From Gordonia jinhuaensis (GTDB lineage: Bacteria; Actinomycetota; Actinomycetes; Mycobacteriales; Mycobacteriaceae), in contig NZ_BMGC01000010.1 of assembly GCF_014639795.1 (NCBI RefSeq), positions 1-64,000 on the forward strand: DNA of 64,000 bases, given 5' to 3'. A model generated the notes under the pieces. That model saw only the letters and a list, made by a program, of their open reading frames with translations. It had not been told where the DNA came from and ran no database searches. Positions within the stretch are counted from its first letter, which is position 1, and every line of letters starts with the position of its first letter. Below are positions 18,084 to 28,419 of the stretch, piece by piece. Position numbers and translations under genes: made by a program.

Positions 18084-18535
18084 TCTGCGGCGGGCTTCTC
18101 GTCGGCGGCGGCCTCGGCGAGCTGCTCGGTCTCGTCGGCCTTCTTGGCGGCGGCCTTCTTCTTGGGCGTCACGGCCTCGGCAACCGGCTCGCTGTCGGCG
18201 GCCGCGAGTGCAGCGTTGAAGAGGTCGAGCTTGCTCGGCTTGGCTTCCTTCACCTTGAGGGTGCCCTCAGCGCCCGGCAGACCCTTGAACTTCTGCCAGT
18301 CGCCGGTGATCTTCAGCAGGGTCAGAACCGGCTCGGTGGGCTGTGCGCCGACGCCGAGCCAGTACTGTGCGCGCTCGGAATCGATCTCGATGAGGCTCGG
18401 ATCTTCCTTCGGGTGGTACTTGCCGATGGTCTCGATGGCGCGTCCGTCGCGGCGGGTGCGCGAATCGGCGACGATGACGCGGTACTGCGGGTTGCGGATC
18501 TTGCCGAGCCGCGTGAGCTTGATCTTGACAGCCAT
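18080..18535 (-). CDS. rpsP: 30S ribosomal protein S16
   Basis: S16 is an early-binding 30S protein. The conserved core is residues 1-85 ([26 protein letters not shown] to [13 protein letters not shown]). The tail of about 65 residues is Ala/Glu/Lys-rich, a common actinobacterial extension. The ATG at 18535 has GAAGGAAG 8-10 bases upstream. It is first in the rpsP-khpA-rimM-trmD order. Confidence 0.97.
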   Translation of the reverse strand: MAVKIKLTRLGKIRNPQYRVIVADSRTRRDGRAIETIGKYHPKEDPSLIEIDSERAQYWLGVGAQPTEPVLTLLKITGDWQKFKGLPGAEGTLKVKEAKPSKLDLFNAALAAADSEPVAEAVTPKKKAAAKKADETEQLAEAAADEKPAAE

Positions 18536-19289
18536 GTGAAAAGTCTTCCTTCGTGTGGTCACGCCGCAATTCAGCGGCACGCCCGGATGGCGTGCCCGGT
18601 TTTGCGGATATCTCGTCGGTGTGACCGCCGGGCGGTACGGAACCGGATCCGGCGAACCGACGCTTCATTCTGCCAGAAGCGCCGGGCGCGACGGAAATCG
18701 CCTGGGCGTCCATCCGCCCGCCACCGAGCACCGCCGACACCGATGCACGCCGGCACAGATGACTGGACCTCAGCACAGATGACGACGCGCCCCCCGGAAT
18801 CCGGGAGGCGCGTTGTCCTGGAAGACCCTGCGCAATGGCGCCAGTGCACCCCACCCCACGAGGGGTACACCGGCGCCACGCGCCAGAAGGATCCTGTCAC
18901 GGGCGATCGGTCATCCGTACCTGTGAATGCCGCGCGGAGAGACCGCAAATCGGCACGATCACCAAACCGGTGATGTCACCGGTTGGTCGGGGGATCACCC
19001 GTCGAACACGAGAAAACTACCAAAGAATGACATCGTTCAACCACCCTTACCGTCACGAATGTGGAGATATCACAAAGATCCACCCGTGAACCCCCCAACC
19101 CTCCCCGCCGATTGTCGGGCGGTGTCACAACGCCCGGCGACGGGTGACCGCGACCACGGCACATGCGACCGATTCGAAAACCGCTTGATTACACGGCTTT
19201 TACTCAAGAAGCGCCGGACCGGGGCGATTACTGTGCCGCCATTCACAATTATCGTGAAAAGCGAGTGGCACAACTTTCGATATACGGCG
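18536..19289. other. 754-bp intergenic region upstream of rpsP
   Basis: I see no supportable gene here; open frames are short and lack conserved residues. A perfect 8-bp hairpin (GGCACGCC, 18576-18583, with GGCGTGCC, 18589-18596) lies in the rpsP leader, 41 nt from its start. A 13-bp hairpin with one mismatch (18785-18797 with 18801-18813) lies further up. An inverted repeat is at 18961-18987. The stretch from about 19000 to 19280 is visibly less GC-rich than its surroundings (for example tttcgatatacg near 19276). It lies between two minus-strand genes, so it must contain the rpsP promoter. The low-GC part may be decayed foreign DNA. Confidence 0.6.
18961..18987. repeat. Inverted repeat in the gap upstream of rpsP
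   Basis: ACCAAACCGGTGA (18961-18973) and TCACCGGTTGGT (18976-18987) are complementary apart from one extra A, around a 2-nt spacer. The near-continuous palindrome suits a dimeric regulator's operator or a mobile-element end rather than an intrinsic terminator. No gene start is close on either side. Confidence 0.6.
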
Positions 19290-20415
19290 TCAGAGCACTT
19301 CTCCGCCGGCGACGACCGCGGTGGGGACGCGCAGCACAGCCGGATCCTCGGCGACATCGGACGCAAGGACCACCAGGTCGGCGGGTGCACCGTGAGCAAG
19401 TCCCGGTGCACCCAGCCACGCCCGGGGTGCGGCCGAGGCCGCGGTGAGTGCCTCCCGCGGCGTGAAGCCGATCGACGTCATCGCGATCACCTCGTCGACG
19501 ATGCGCCCGTGGCCGATGAAGCCACCCGCGTCGGTACCTGCGAACATGGCCACCCCGGCCTCATGGGCATCCGAGAACACCTGCGGCGCATGCGAATACA
19601 GCTCGCGCATGTGGGCTGCATATGTCGGGAAGCGGTCAGCTGAATCAGCGATCGACGGAAAGTTCTCCACCTGGATGAGAGTGGGCACCAACGCGACAGA
19701 TCTCTCGACCATGGCGTCGATCAGATCGGGAGTCAGACCCGTGCCGTGTTCGATGCAGTCGACGCCGGCGGCGATCAATCCGTGCAGCGCATCGGTGCCG
19801 AAGACGTGTGCGGTGACCCGCGCACCTTCGTCATGAGCGGCGGCGACGGCGGCCACGAGTAGGTCGTCGTCCCACAGCGGCGTGAGATCACCGACCGCAC
19901 GATCGATCCAGTCCCCGACCAGCTTCACCCAGCCGTCCCCCGCGCGCGCCTGCCTGCGCACCTCGTCGGGCAGATCGGCGGGGTTCTCGAGCTCGACCCC
20001 GTATCCCCGGAGATAGCGTTTGGTGCGCGCGATGTGCCCGGCCCGACCTGATGAACTTCGGTCCGTGTGCGTCGGAGTCGAGTGGATGGGTGTCCAGCGG
20101 TGAACCGACCTCGCGGATCAGCAGCGCCCCGGCCTTGGCGTCGGCGCGGGCGAACTCTCGCGCCTGTTCGATCGTGACCCCGAGACCGGGGGCGATACCC
20201 ACATGGTTGTGTGCGTCGACCAGTCCGGGCACGATCCAGCCGTCGGTGCACACGGTCTGCGCACCTGGCACCGGACCACGACTGATCCGACCCTGGTTGG
20301 TCCACAGTGACACCGGCTCGCCGGACAGAGCGTCGCTGCCGGCGATGTGCAGCGGCCCCGGCAGCGCCCGTCCACCTGCGTCGGCCTGTCCCGGCACCGA
20401 CGACCCGGCGCTCAC
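19290..20415 (-). pseudogene. Metal-dependent amidohydrolase interrupted by a 1-nt frameshift
   Basis: Two overlapping frames encode one protein of about 374 residues. The N-terminal part (GTG at 20415) has a typical amidohydrolase opening, WIVPGLVDAHNHVG, with H-x-H metal ligands. The C-terminal part has VKLVGDWIDR, VTAHVFG, CIEHGTG and AGTDAGG, the other ligands. The frame shifts near 20037-20039. Removing one C from the CCC there restores FIRSGRHIARTKRYLRGYGVELE, matching the order in relatives. It may be a true pseudogene or a sequencing error. The GTG start overlaps the ffh stop (GTGA), and the same neighbour is present beside ffh in M. tuberculosis. The substrate is unknown. Confidence 0.82.
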
Positions 20416-21962
20416 CGCTTCTTTTTCGTCGGCTTCTGGAACTGCGAGACGTCGATGCCCTCGAGTCCCGGCGGCAACTGGTCGAGTCCGGCGGGCATGC
20501 CGGACAGATCGGGGAAGCCGGCCGGCATGCCCGGCATACCGCCGCGAACCTTCGGCGGGGTCGGACCGCGGCCGCCCTTCTTCCCCTTCTTGCCCTTCTT
20601 ACGATTGTTCCGGCGCGAGCCGGGCATCCCCATCCGCCCAGCCATCTGCGACATCATCTTCTTCGCGTCGAAGAAGCGGTCGACGAGCTGGTTCACCTCG
20701 GTGACCGTGACGCCCGAACCGTTGGCGATACGCAGACGGCGCGAGGCGTTGATGATCTTCGGGTCGGCCCGCTCGGCGGGGGTCATCCCGCGGATGATCG
20801 CCTGGACGCGGTCGAGCTGCTTGTCGTCGACCTGCGACAGTGCGTCCTTCATCTGACCGGCGCCAGGGAGCATGCCGAGCAGATTCCCGATCGGCCCCAT
20901 CTTGCGGATCATCAGCATCTGTTCGAGGAAGTCCTCGAGTGTGAGATCGCCCTGGGTGATCTTGGCTGCGGTCGCCTCCGCCTGCTGGGCGTCCCAGTGT
21001 TCCTCGGCCTGTTCGATGAGGCTGAGCACATCACCCATGCCGAGGATGCGGCTGGCCATCCGGTCGGGGTGGAAGACGTCGAAGTCTTCGAGCTTCTCAC
21101 CCGACGAGGCGAACATGATCGGTACGCCGGTGATGTCGCGGACCGACAGTGCCGCGCCACCACGTGCGTCGCCGTCGAGTTTGGTCAGCACCACACCGGT
21201 GATGCCCACACCCTGGGAGAAGGCCTCGGCTGTACCGACCGCATCCTGTCCGATCATCGCGTCGAGGACGAACAGCACCTCGTCGGGGGACACGGCATCG
21301 CGGATCCCCGCGGCCTGTGCCATCAGCTCGGCGTCGACACCGAGGCGACCCGCAGTGTCGACGATCACGACGTCGTACTGCTTGTCCTCGGCCATGGCCA
21401 CGCCGTCGCGGGCGACGTCGATGGGGTCGGCGGCGCTGACACCCAGCTCCCCCTCACCGCCGACACTGGTGCCCGGATGTGGCGCATACACCGCAACCCC
21501 GGCCCGCTCACCGACGATCTGCAGCTGCGAGACCGCTCCGGGTCGCTGGAGGTCGGCGGCCACGAGAAGTGGTGTGTGGCCTTGCTTCTTGAGCCACGCG
21601 CCGAGCTTGCCCGCCAGCGTCGTCTTACCGGCGCCCTGCAGACCCGCGAGCATGATCACCGTCGGCGGTGTCTTCGCATAGCTGATCCGGCGGGTCTCAC
21701 CGCCGAGGACGTCGACGAGTTCTTCGTTGACGATCTTGACGATCTGCTGGGCCGGGTTGAGCGCACCGGAGACCTCGGCACCCTTGGCGCGCTCCTTGAC
21801 GCGCGAGATGAAGCCTCGCACCACCGGCAGCGAGACGTCGGCGTCGAGCAATGCCAGCCGGATCTCCCGCGCTGTGCGGTCGATGTCGGCATCCGACAAC
21901 CGGCCCTTGCCACGCAGGTCGGTGAGTGCACGGGTCAACCGGTCGGAGAGCGATTCGAACAT
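20412..21962 (-). CDS. ffh: Signal recognition particle protein Ffh (SRP54)
   Basis: Ffh binds signal sequences and 4.5S RNA and delivers ribosomes to FtsY. The N domain is followed by the G domain with GLQGAGKTTLAGKLG, DTAGRLGVD and TKLDGDARGGA. The M domain carries the RNA-binding Ser/Gly region (RRLRIANGSGVTVTEVNQLVDRF). A Met/Gly/Pro-rich tail with a Lys-rich run (about 430-516) is characteristic of actinobacteria. The protein is 516 residues. Four bases separate it from glnD. Confidence 0.97.
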   Translation of the reverse strand: MFESLSDRLTRALTDLRGKGRLSDADIDRTAREIRLALLDADVSLPVVRGFISRVKERAKGAEVSGALNPAQQIVKIVNEELVDVLGGETRRISYAKTPPTVIMLAGLQGAGKTTLAGKLGAWLKKQGHTPLLVAADLQRPGAVSQLQIVGERAGVAVYAPHPGTSVGGEGELGVSAADPIDVARDGVAMAEDKQYDVVIVDTAGRLGVDAELMAQAAGIRDAVSPDEVLFVLDAMIGQDAVGTAEAFSQGVGITGVVLTKLDGDARGGAALSVRDITGVPIMFASSGEKLEDFDVFHPDRMASRILGMGDVLSLIEQAEEHWDAQQAEATAAKITQGDLTLEDFLEQMLMIRKMGPIGNLLGMLPGAGQMKDALSQVDDKQLDRVQAIIRGMTPAERADPKIINASRRLRIANGSGVTVTEVNQLVDRFFDAKKMMSQMAGRMGMPGSRRNNRKKGKKGKKGGRGPTPPKVRGGMPGMPAGFPDLSGMPAGLDQLPPGLEGIDVSQFQKPTKKKR

Positions 21963-21966
21963 TCCC

Positions 21967-24534
21967 CTAGCCTATCGGCACACCGGCGCCGGGCGAACCG
22001 CCCGCACCACCCTCGGGCTCGTCGGAATCCTCCGCGGGTGCCGGCGGCGGCACCACAGCGAGGATCGCCTCCTCCAGCGACGCCCTCATCTGGGCACTGT
22101 CGGCGGGAAGGTCGACCCCGAAGGTGTCCACGACGGTTCCGCCAAGAGTGGTGACCTTGGCCCACTCGACGCTTGCCCCGGCACCTTCGATGACCGCGGC
22201 CACCCGGGCGAGCAGACCGAGGCGGTCTCCGGCGCGCAGTTCCAGCGTCACCGGGGCGTCCTCGCGTTCGGCGTCGATGTCGGGTTCGATCCACAGGACC
22301 CGCGGCGGCGCCTGGGCGAACAACGCGGGCACCGCGACCTGACGATCGCCCACCTGTGGCGGTGTGGGCATGTCGCGTTCGCGCGCGTCGAGGCGGGCGC
22401 CGATGTCGAGTCGACCGTCGATGGCCTGTAACAGCTGCTGGCGGATGAGGCCCGGCTCGGGCGGGTCGCCGAAGGTCGGCACCACCACGAAGGTGTTCAC
22501 CACGCTGCCGGCGTGACTGCGCGCGTTGGCCGAACGCAGTCGCAGTCCGTTGAGGGCGAGAACCCCGGCCATCTTCGACAGCATTCCGGGGCCGTCGGGG
22601 GCGATCATCGTCACCTCGAAAGTGTGCGGACCTTCGGTGGTGTCGATCTCCACGGTCACCCCACCGTTCTCGGCGAGGCGGATCTCCTTGTCCGACAACG
22701 GTTCCGGCTGCGGAAGCGGCTCACCGTCCATCAGACGCAGACATCGCCGCACAAGTTCTCCGACCAGTGAGGCCTTCCACTCTCCCCACACACCGGGACC
22801 GGTGGCCAGCGAATCGGCCTCGGCGAGCGCCGCGAGCAGCTCGAGCAGAACCCGGCTGCCCCCGAGTGCGTCGACCACCGACTGGGCGGTCTCCGGATCG
22901 TCGAGGTCACGTCGTGTGGCCGTCGAGGGAAGCAACAGGTGATAGCGGACCATCTCCGACAGCAGCGCCACATCCTGCGGCCACAACCCGATGCGGTTGC
23001 CGATCTGAGCGGCCAGCTCGGCCCCCACGATGGAGTGATCGGCGCCGCGTCCCTTGCCGAGGTCGTGCAGCAACGCACCCAGGACCAGCAGATCGGGTCG
23101 TGACACCCGTGTGGTCATGGTGCTGGCGTACGCCGTGGTCTCGACCAGATGCCGATCCACCGTCCAGATGTGGACGGCGTCGCGTGGCGGCAGATCGCGC
23201 ACCGCTCCCCACTCGGGCAGCAGACGTCCCCACAGCCCGGTCCGGTCGAGCGCCTCGATCGGGTCGACCATGTGACTGCCGGTGCCGAGGAGGACGAGCA
23301 GATCGCTCAACGCCTCGGGCGGCCATGGTTCACGCAGTTCGGGTGCGTGGTCGGCGAGTCGACTCAGCGTGGCGGCGCCGATCGGCAGACCCGTCCGCGC
23401 CGCGGCGCTGGCCACCCGCAGGATCAACCCGGGATCCTTGCTGGGGATAGCACTGCGAGCGAGCACCACCTCACCGGCGTGTTCGACGACCCCCTCGTCG
23501 AGTGGACGACGGAGCGGGGCGCGACGCAATTTGGACAATCCCCTGCGCGGCAACGCATTCGCCGAAGTACGCAACCCCAGATCCACCGAGTAGGAGACGG
23601 TGCGCGCGCAGTCGCTGATCGTCCGGGCCAAGTCGAAGCGGTCGCCGATGCGCAATGCGGCACCGATCTCGTCGGCGTCCTGGGCGCGCAGCGATTCACG
23701 CGGGCGCCCGGCGATGCGGTGCAGTTCGGTGCGGATGTCGAGCAGCCGCGTGTAGGCCGTACGCAATCCGCCGCCGGGTGAATCGGGACGCAGGCTCCCC
23801 ATGCCGTCGGTGAGCTGCGCGATGGCCAGATTGTCGAGCATCTGGACGTCACGCAGGCCGCCGCGGCCGTTCTTCAGGTCCGGTTCGGCGCGGTGCGCGA
23901 TGTCACCGGAGCGCTTCCACCGATCCCGAGCAGTGTCGACGAGTTCGCCGAAACGGTGCCGGATGTCGGTGCGCCACTGTCTGCGGATGCCCCCGATGAG
24001 CAGGTTCGTCAGCTCCTCGTCACCGGCGATGTGACGGGCGTCGAGCATCGCCAGCGCCGCGGTCATATCCGACGAGGCCACCTGCAGTGCCTGCGGAACG
24101 GTCCGGACGCTGTGGTCGAGGGCGATGTGGGCATCCCACAGCGGATACCAGAGCGCGTCGGCGACCTCGGAGACCTCCGCGGGCTTCATGTCGTCATGCA
24201 ACAGGATCAGGTCGAGATCGGAGTACGGGAGCAACTCCTGACGACCCAGCCCACCGACGGCCACGATGGCGAACCCGCTGTTGGGGCGGATACCGATCTC
24301 AGCGCCCTTGGTGGTGAGCCAGAAGTCGTGCAGATCCACCAGGACCTGACGCAGCCCAGCGGCGTCGAGCCGCTTGGGGCCGTCCTGCTGCGCGAGCAGG
24401 GCGCGGCGCGCCTCCACGAGGTCGGTGGCCGCGGCCGGGGGCGAAAAGCCCGACTTGCCCGGTGATGGACGCGGCCCCGCGTTCGACGAATCGTCGGACG
24501 CGGGGCCGTCGTTGTTGTTCGTGACGAACGGCAC
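21967..24534 (-). CDS. glnD: [Protein-PII] uridylyltransferase/uridylyl-removing enzyme
   Basis: GlnD covalently modifies PII on its T-loop Tyr according to glutamine level; in mycobacteria and corynebacteria it adenylylates PII. The 855-residue protein has the nucleotidyltransferase motif VGGLGRQELLPYSDLDL (about residue 90). An HD domain follows with LLHDLGKGRGADHSIVGAELA. Two C-terminal ACT domains begin near TFEVTMIAPDGPGMLSKMAG and RAGDRLGLLARVAAVIEGAG, which sense glutamine. The start is a GTG at 24534, with 13 bp from glnK. The first 35 residues are disordered. Gene order amtB-glnK-glnD supports this role. Confidence 0.96.
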   Translation of the reverse strand: MPFVTNNNDGPASDDSSNAGPRPSPGKSGFSPPAAATDLVEARRALLAQQDGPKRLDAAGLRQVLVDLHDFWLTTKGAEIGIRPNSGFAIVAVGGLGRQELLPYSDLDLILLHDDMKPAEVSEVADALWYPLWDAHIALDHSVRTVPQALQVASSDMTAALAMLDARHIAGDEELTNLLIGGIRRQWRTDIRHRFGELVDTARDRWKRSGDIAHRAEPDLKNGRGGLRDVQMLDNLAIAQLTDGMGSLRPDSPGGGLRTAYTRLLDIRTELHRIAGRPRESLRAQDADEIGAALRIGDRFDLARTISDCARTVSYSVDLGLRTSANALPRRGLSKLRRAPLRRPLDEGVVEHAGEVVLARSAIPSKDPGLILRVASAAARTGLPIGAATLSRLADHAPELREPWPPEALSDLLVLLGTGSHMVDPIEALDRTGLWGRLLPEWGAVRDLPPRDAVHIWTVDRHLVETTAYASTMTTRVSRPDLLVLGALLHDLGKGRGADHSIVGAELAAQIGNRIGLWPQDVALLSEMVRYHLLLPSTATRRDLDDPETAQSVVDALGGSRVLLELLAALAEADSLATGPGVWGEWKASLVGELVRRCLRLMDGEPLPQPEPLSDKEIRLAENGGVTVEIDTTEGPHTFEVTMIAPDGPGMLSKMAGVLALNGLRLRSANARSHAGSVVNTFVVVPTFGDPPEPGLIRQQLLQAIDGRLDIGARLDARERDMPTPPQVGDRQVAVPALFAQAPPRVLWIEPDIDAEREDAPVTLELRAGDRLGLLARVAAVIEGAGASVEWAKVTTLGGTVVDTFGVDLPADSAQMRASLEEAILAVVPPPAPAEDSDEPEGGAGGSPGAGVPIG

Positions 24535-24547
24535 GTGTTACCTGCCG

Positions 24548-26295
<1,748 letters not shown>

Positions 26296-26596
26296 TCGTA
26301 TCCCTCCTCAGTTACACCGCAGTCAGCGCGGTTCAGACCTGCCGAGAAGGTTGCTTTGTGGATGTTTCATCCATGGCGATTGCATGTTTCCAGCGAGTTA
26401 ACGCAACGGGATGGATTGTTGCGCTGACGTATATCCGCTGGTGGTGACGCGGGGCATATCGGCACCAATCGGACATTGCTTCACGAGTTCGGGCGTGTCG
26501 CGCCGAAGCACTCGCCGCGGACCGCACGGCCCACCCACGACAGACGCGCCGCGGGTGGGTCCGGACGGGCCCGAACGCTCACGCAGTGCGGAGGCG
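26296..26596. other. Regulatory gap upstream of amtB
   Basis: This 301-bp stretch between amtB and the ftsY stop codon has no supportable gene. It holds the GlnR-type box at 26364-26401 and must contain the amtB promoter. The portion from 26340 to 26460 is less GC-rich than its surroundings. Confidence 0.75.
26364..26401 (-). promoter_or_regulatory. GlnR-type operator upstream of amtB-glnK-glnD
   Basis: On the minus strand four half-sites follow the actinobacterial GlnR pattern gTnAC-n6-GAAAC-n6-gTnAC-n6-GAAAC. They read TTAAC, GAAAC, TCGCC, GAAAC with six bases between each pair. Both GAAAC half-sites are perfect and exactly 17 bases apart. The first a-site matches except its leading base; the second is degenerate. 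The element ends 69 bp before the amtB GTG. GlnR activates amtB-glnK-glnD under nitrogen limitation in relatives. Confidence 0.8.
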
Positions 26597-28369
26597 TCAG
26601 CCCAGCAAGGCGTCGACGAAGGCCTCGGGATCGAAGGGTGCGAGATCGTCGGCGCCCTCCCCGAGCCCCACGAGCTTCACCGGCACGCGCAACTCGTTCT
26701 GGACCTGGAAGACGATCCCGCCCTTGGCGGTGCCGTCGAGTTTGGTCAGCACCACCCCGGAGATGTCGACCACGTCGGCGAACACCTTGGCCTGGGCGAG
26801 TCCGTTCTGCCCGATCGTCGCGTCGAGAACCAGCAGCACCTCGTCGACCGACGCCTTCTTCTCCACCACGCGCTTGACCTTGCCGAGTTCGTCCATCAGC
26901 CCGGTCTTGGTGTGCAGACGCCCGGCGGTGTCGATGATGACCGCGTCGACTCCCGAATCGATGCCCTGACTCACCGCGTCGAAGGCCACCGATGCGGGGT
27001 CGGCGGCTTCCTTGCCGCGGACGGTCTGCGCACCCACGCGTTCACCCCAGGTCTGCAGCTGATCGGCGGCCGCGGCACGGAAGGTGTCCGCGGCTCCGAG
27101 GAGGATCCGCCGCCCGTCGGCGACGAGCACTCGGGCCAGCTTGCCGGTGGTGGTGGTCTTACCGGTGCCGTTGACCCCGACGACGAGCAGGATGGCCGGA
27201 TGCCCCGAATGTGGCAGCGCCTTCACCGAACGATCCAGCTCGGGCATCAGATGCTCGACGAGCACGGCCCGGAACAGCGCACGGGCTTCGTCGGCACTGC
27301 GAACCGGGTTCGCCGCCAGCTCGGAACGCAGTTTGTCGACCACCGCCGTGGTGGTCGCGGTCCCGAGATCGGCCATCAGAAGGGTGTCCTCGATCTCCTC
27401 CCAGGAGTCCTCGTCGAGGTCGCCGCCGCCGAGCAGACCCAGGACGCTCTTGCCGAACACACTCTGTGACCGGGCGAGGCGTCCACGCAGACGATGCAAC
27501 CGACCCTCGGCCGGCTCGATCTCCTCGACAGCAGTCTCGACAGCCGGGGTCTCGACGGGCAGGGTTTCGGCGGGCAGGGTCTCGACGGGCGCGTCGGCTT
27601 CCGTCACACCGGCGTCAGCGAGCACCTCGTCGGACGGAGCAGTGTCCTGCGCGGGCGCCCCGGCAACGTCGGTTCCGGCAGATTCCGCCTCGATGGTGCT
27701 GGTCGGCGCCGAGGTCTCAGTGGTCCCCTGCCCTGGCTCGGTGGTCGGCTCGGGCTCGGTCGACTCGGGCTCGGTGGTCGGCTCGGGCTCGGTCGACTCG
27801 GGCTCGGTGGTCGGCTCGGGCTCGGGCTCGGTGGTCTCAGGCGTCTCTGTCTCCGGAGCCACCTCGAACTCGTCGGGCAGCGTGACCTCGGTGACACTGC
27901 GCGTCTGCGAATCGCGCGGGACCGACGCGTCGTCGCCGACCATCGGCTGCCCGTCGGTGTCGGTGCGTTCGTCAGCGCGCGGCGTGGCGGGCCCGGCGGG
28001 AGCGCCGGGAGCACCCGGAACAGGAGGGGCGGTGGGACCGGCACCTGGTCCCCCACCCGGCCCGGTGGGCCCGGTCGGGCCGGCGGGCGGCGCCGACGGG
28101 CCCTCCTGGTCTCCGGGACGACGTGCTGGCCGGTCGACGGTCGCGGCGCCACCACCGCCCTGGGTGAACGAGAAACCGGTGTTCGCCTTGTAGGTGCCGG
28201 GTTTGTCGACCTGCGGCTTCTCGCCGGTGACAGGTCCCTGCGTTCCCGCAGGCGGGGTCTGATGCAACGAGATCCGCCGACGTCGGGCGAGTACAAGGCC
28301 CAGCACGAGTAGTGCGAGCACGACCACGACGACAGCGACGACGATGCCGATGATGATTCCGGTATCCAC
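26597..28369 (-). CDS. ftsY: SRP receptor FtsY
   Basis: FtsY docks Ffh-ribosome complexes at the membrane. Starting at GTG 28369 (590 aa), a membrane segment (TGIIIGIVVAVVVVVLALLVLG) is followed by an Arg-rich stop and a disordered acidic region to about residue 280. That region is rich in Pro, Glu and Thr and includes tandem T-E-P-E repeats. The NG GTPase domain carries GVNGTGKTTTTGKLA, DTFRAAAADQL, DTAGRLHTK and TKLDGTAKGG. Length exceeds the E. coli protein because of the linker. It is close downstream of smc (50 bp), a conserved actinobacterial pair. Confidence 0.95.
   Translation of the reverse strand: MDTGIIIGIVVAVVVVVLALLVLGLVLARRRRISLHQTPPAGTQGPVTGEKPQVDKPGTYKANTGFSFTQGGGGAATVDRPARRPGDQEGPSAPPAGPTGPTGPGGGPGAGPTAPPVPGAPGAPAGPATPRADERTDTDGQPMVGDDASVPRDSQTRSVTEVTLPDEFEVAPETETPETTEPEPEPTTEPESTEPEPTTEPESTEPEPTTEPGQGTTETSAPTSTIEAESAGTDVAGAPAQDTAPSDEVLADAGVTEADAPVETLPAETLPVETPAVETAVEEIEPAEGRLHRLRGRLARSQSVFGKSVLGLLGGGDLDEDSWEEIEDTLLMADLGTATTTAVVDKLRSELAANPVRSADEARALFRAVLVEHLMPELDRSVKALPHSGHPAILLVVGVNGTGKTTTTGKLARVLVADGRRILLGAADTFRAAAADQLQTWGERVGAQTVRGKEAADPASVAFDAVSQGIDSGVDAVIIDTAGRLHTKTGLMDELGKVKRVVEKKASVDEVLLVLDATIGQNGLAQAKVFADVVDISGVVLTKLDGTAKGGIVFQVQNELRVPVKLVGLGEGADDLAPFDPEAFVDALLG
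27741..27830. repeat. 33-bp tandem repeat inside ftsY linker
   Basis: Two perfect 33-bp copies (27741-27773 and 27774-27806) plus a partial third encode an 11-residue T/E/P/S unit (TTEPESTEPEP). The copies stay in frame. They lie in the acidic disordered linker between the FtsY membrane anchor and the GTPase domain. Confidence 0.85.
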
Positions 28370-28419
28370 ACCGCCATTGTGTCGCATCCTGGGCGGTCCA
28401 CCCGGAGGTGGCACCGGGA

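Noticed and set aside
20030-20050. Programmed frameshift in the amidohydrolase
   Set aside because: No slippery heptamer or downstream structure is evident; a simple one-base insertion explains it.
20307-22154. 615-residue plus-strand open frame
   Set aside because: Antisense shadow of ffh, with no recognisable domain.
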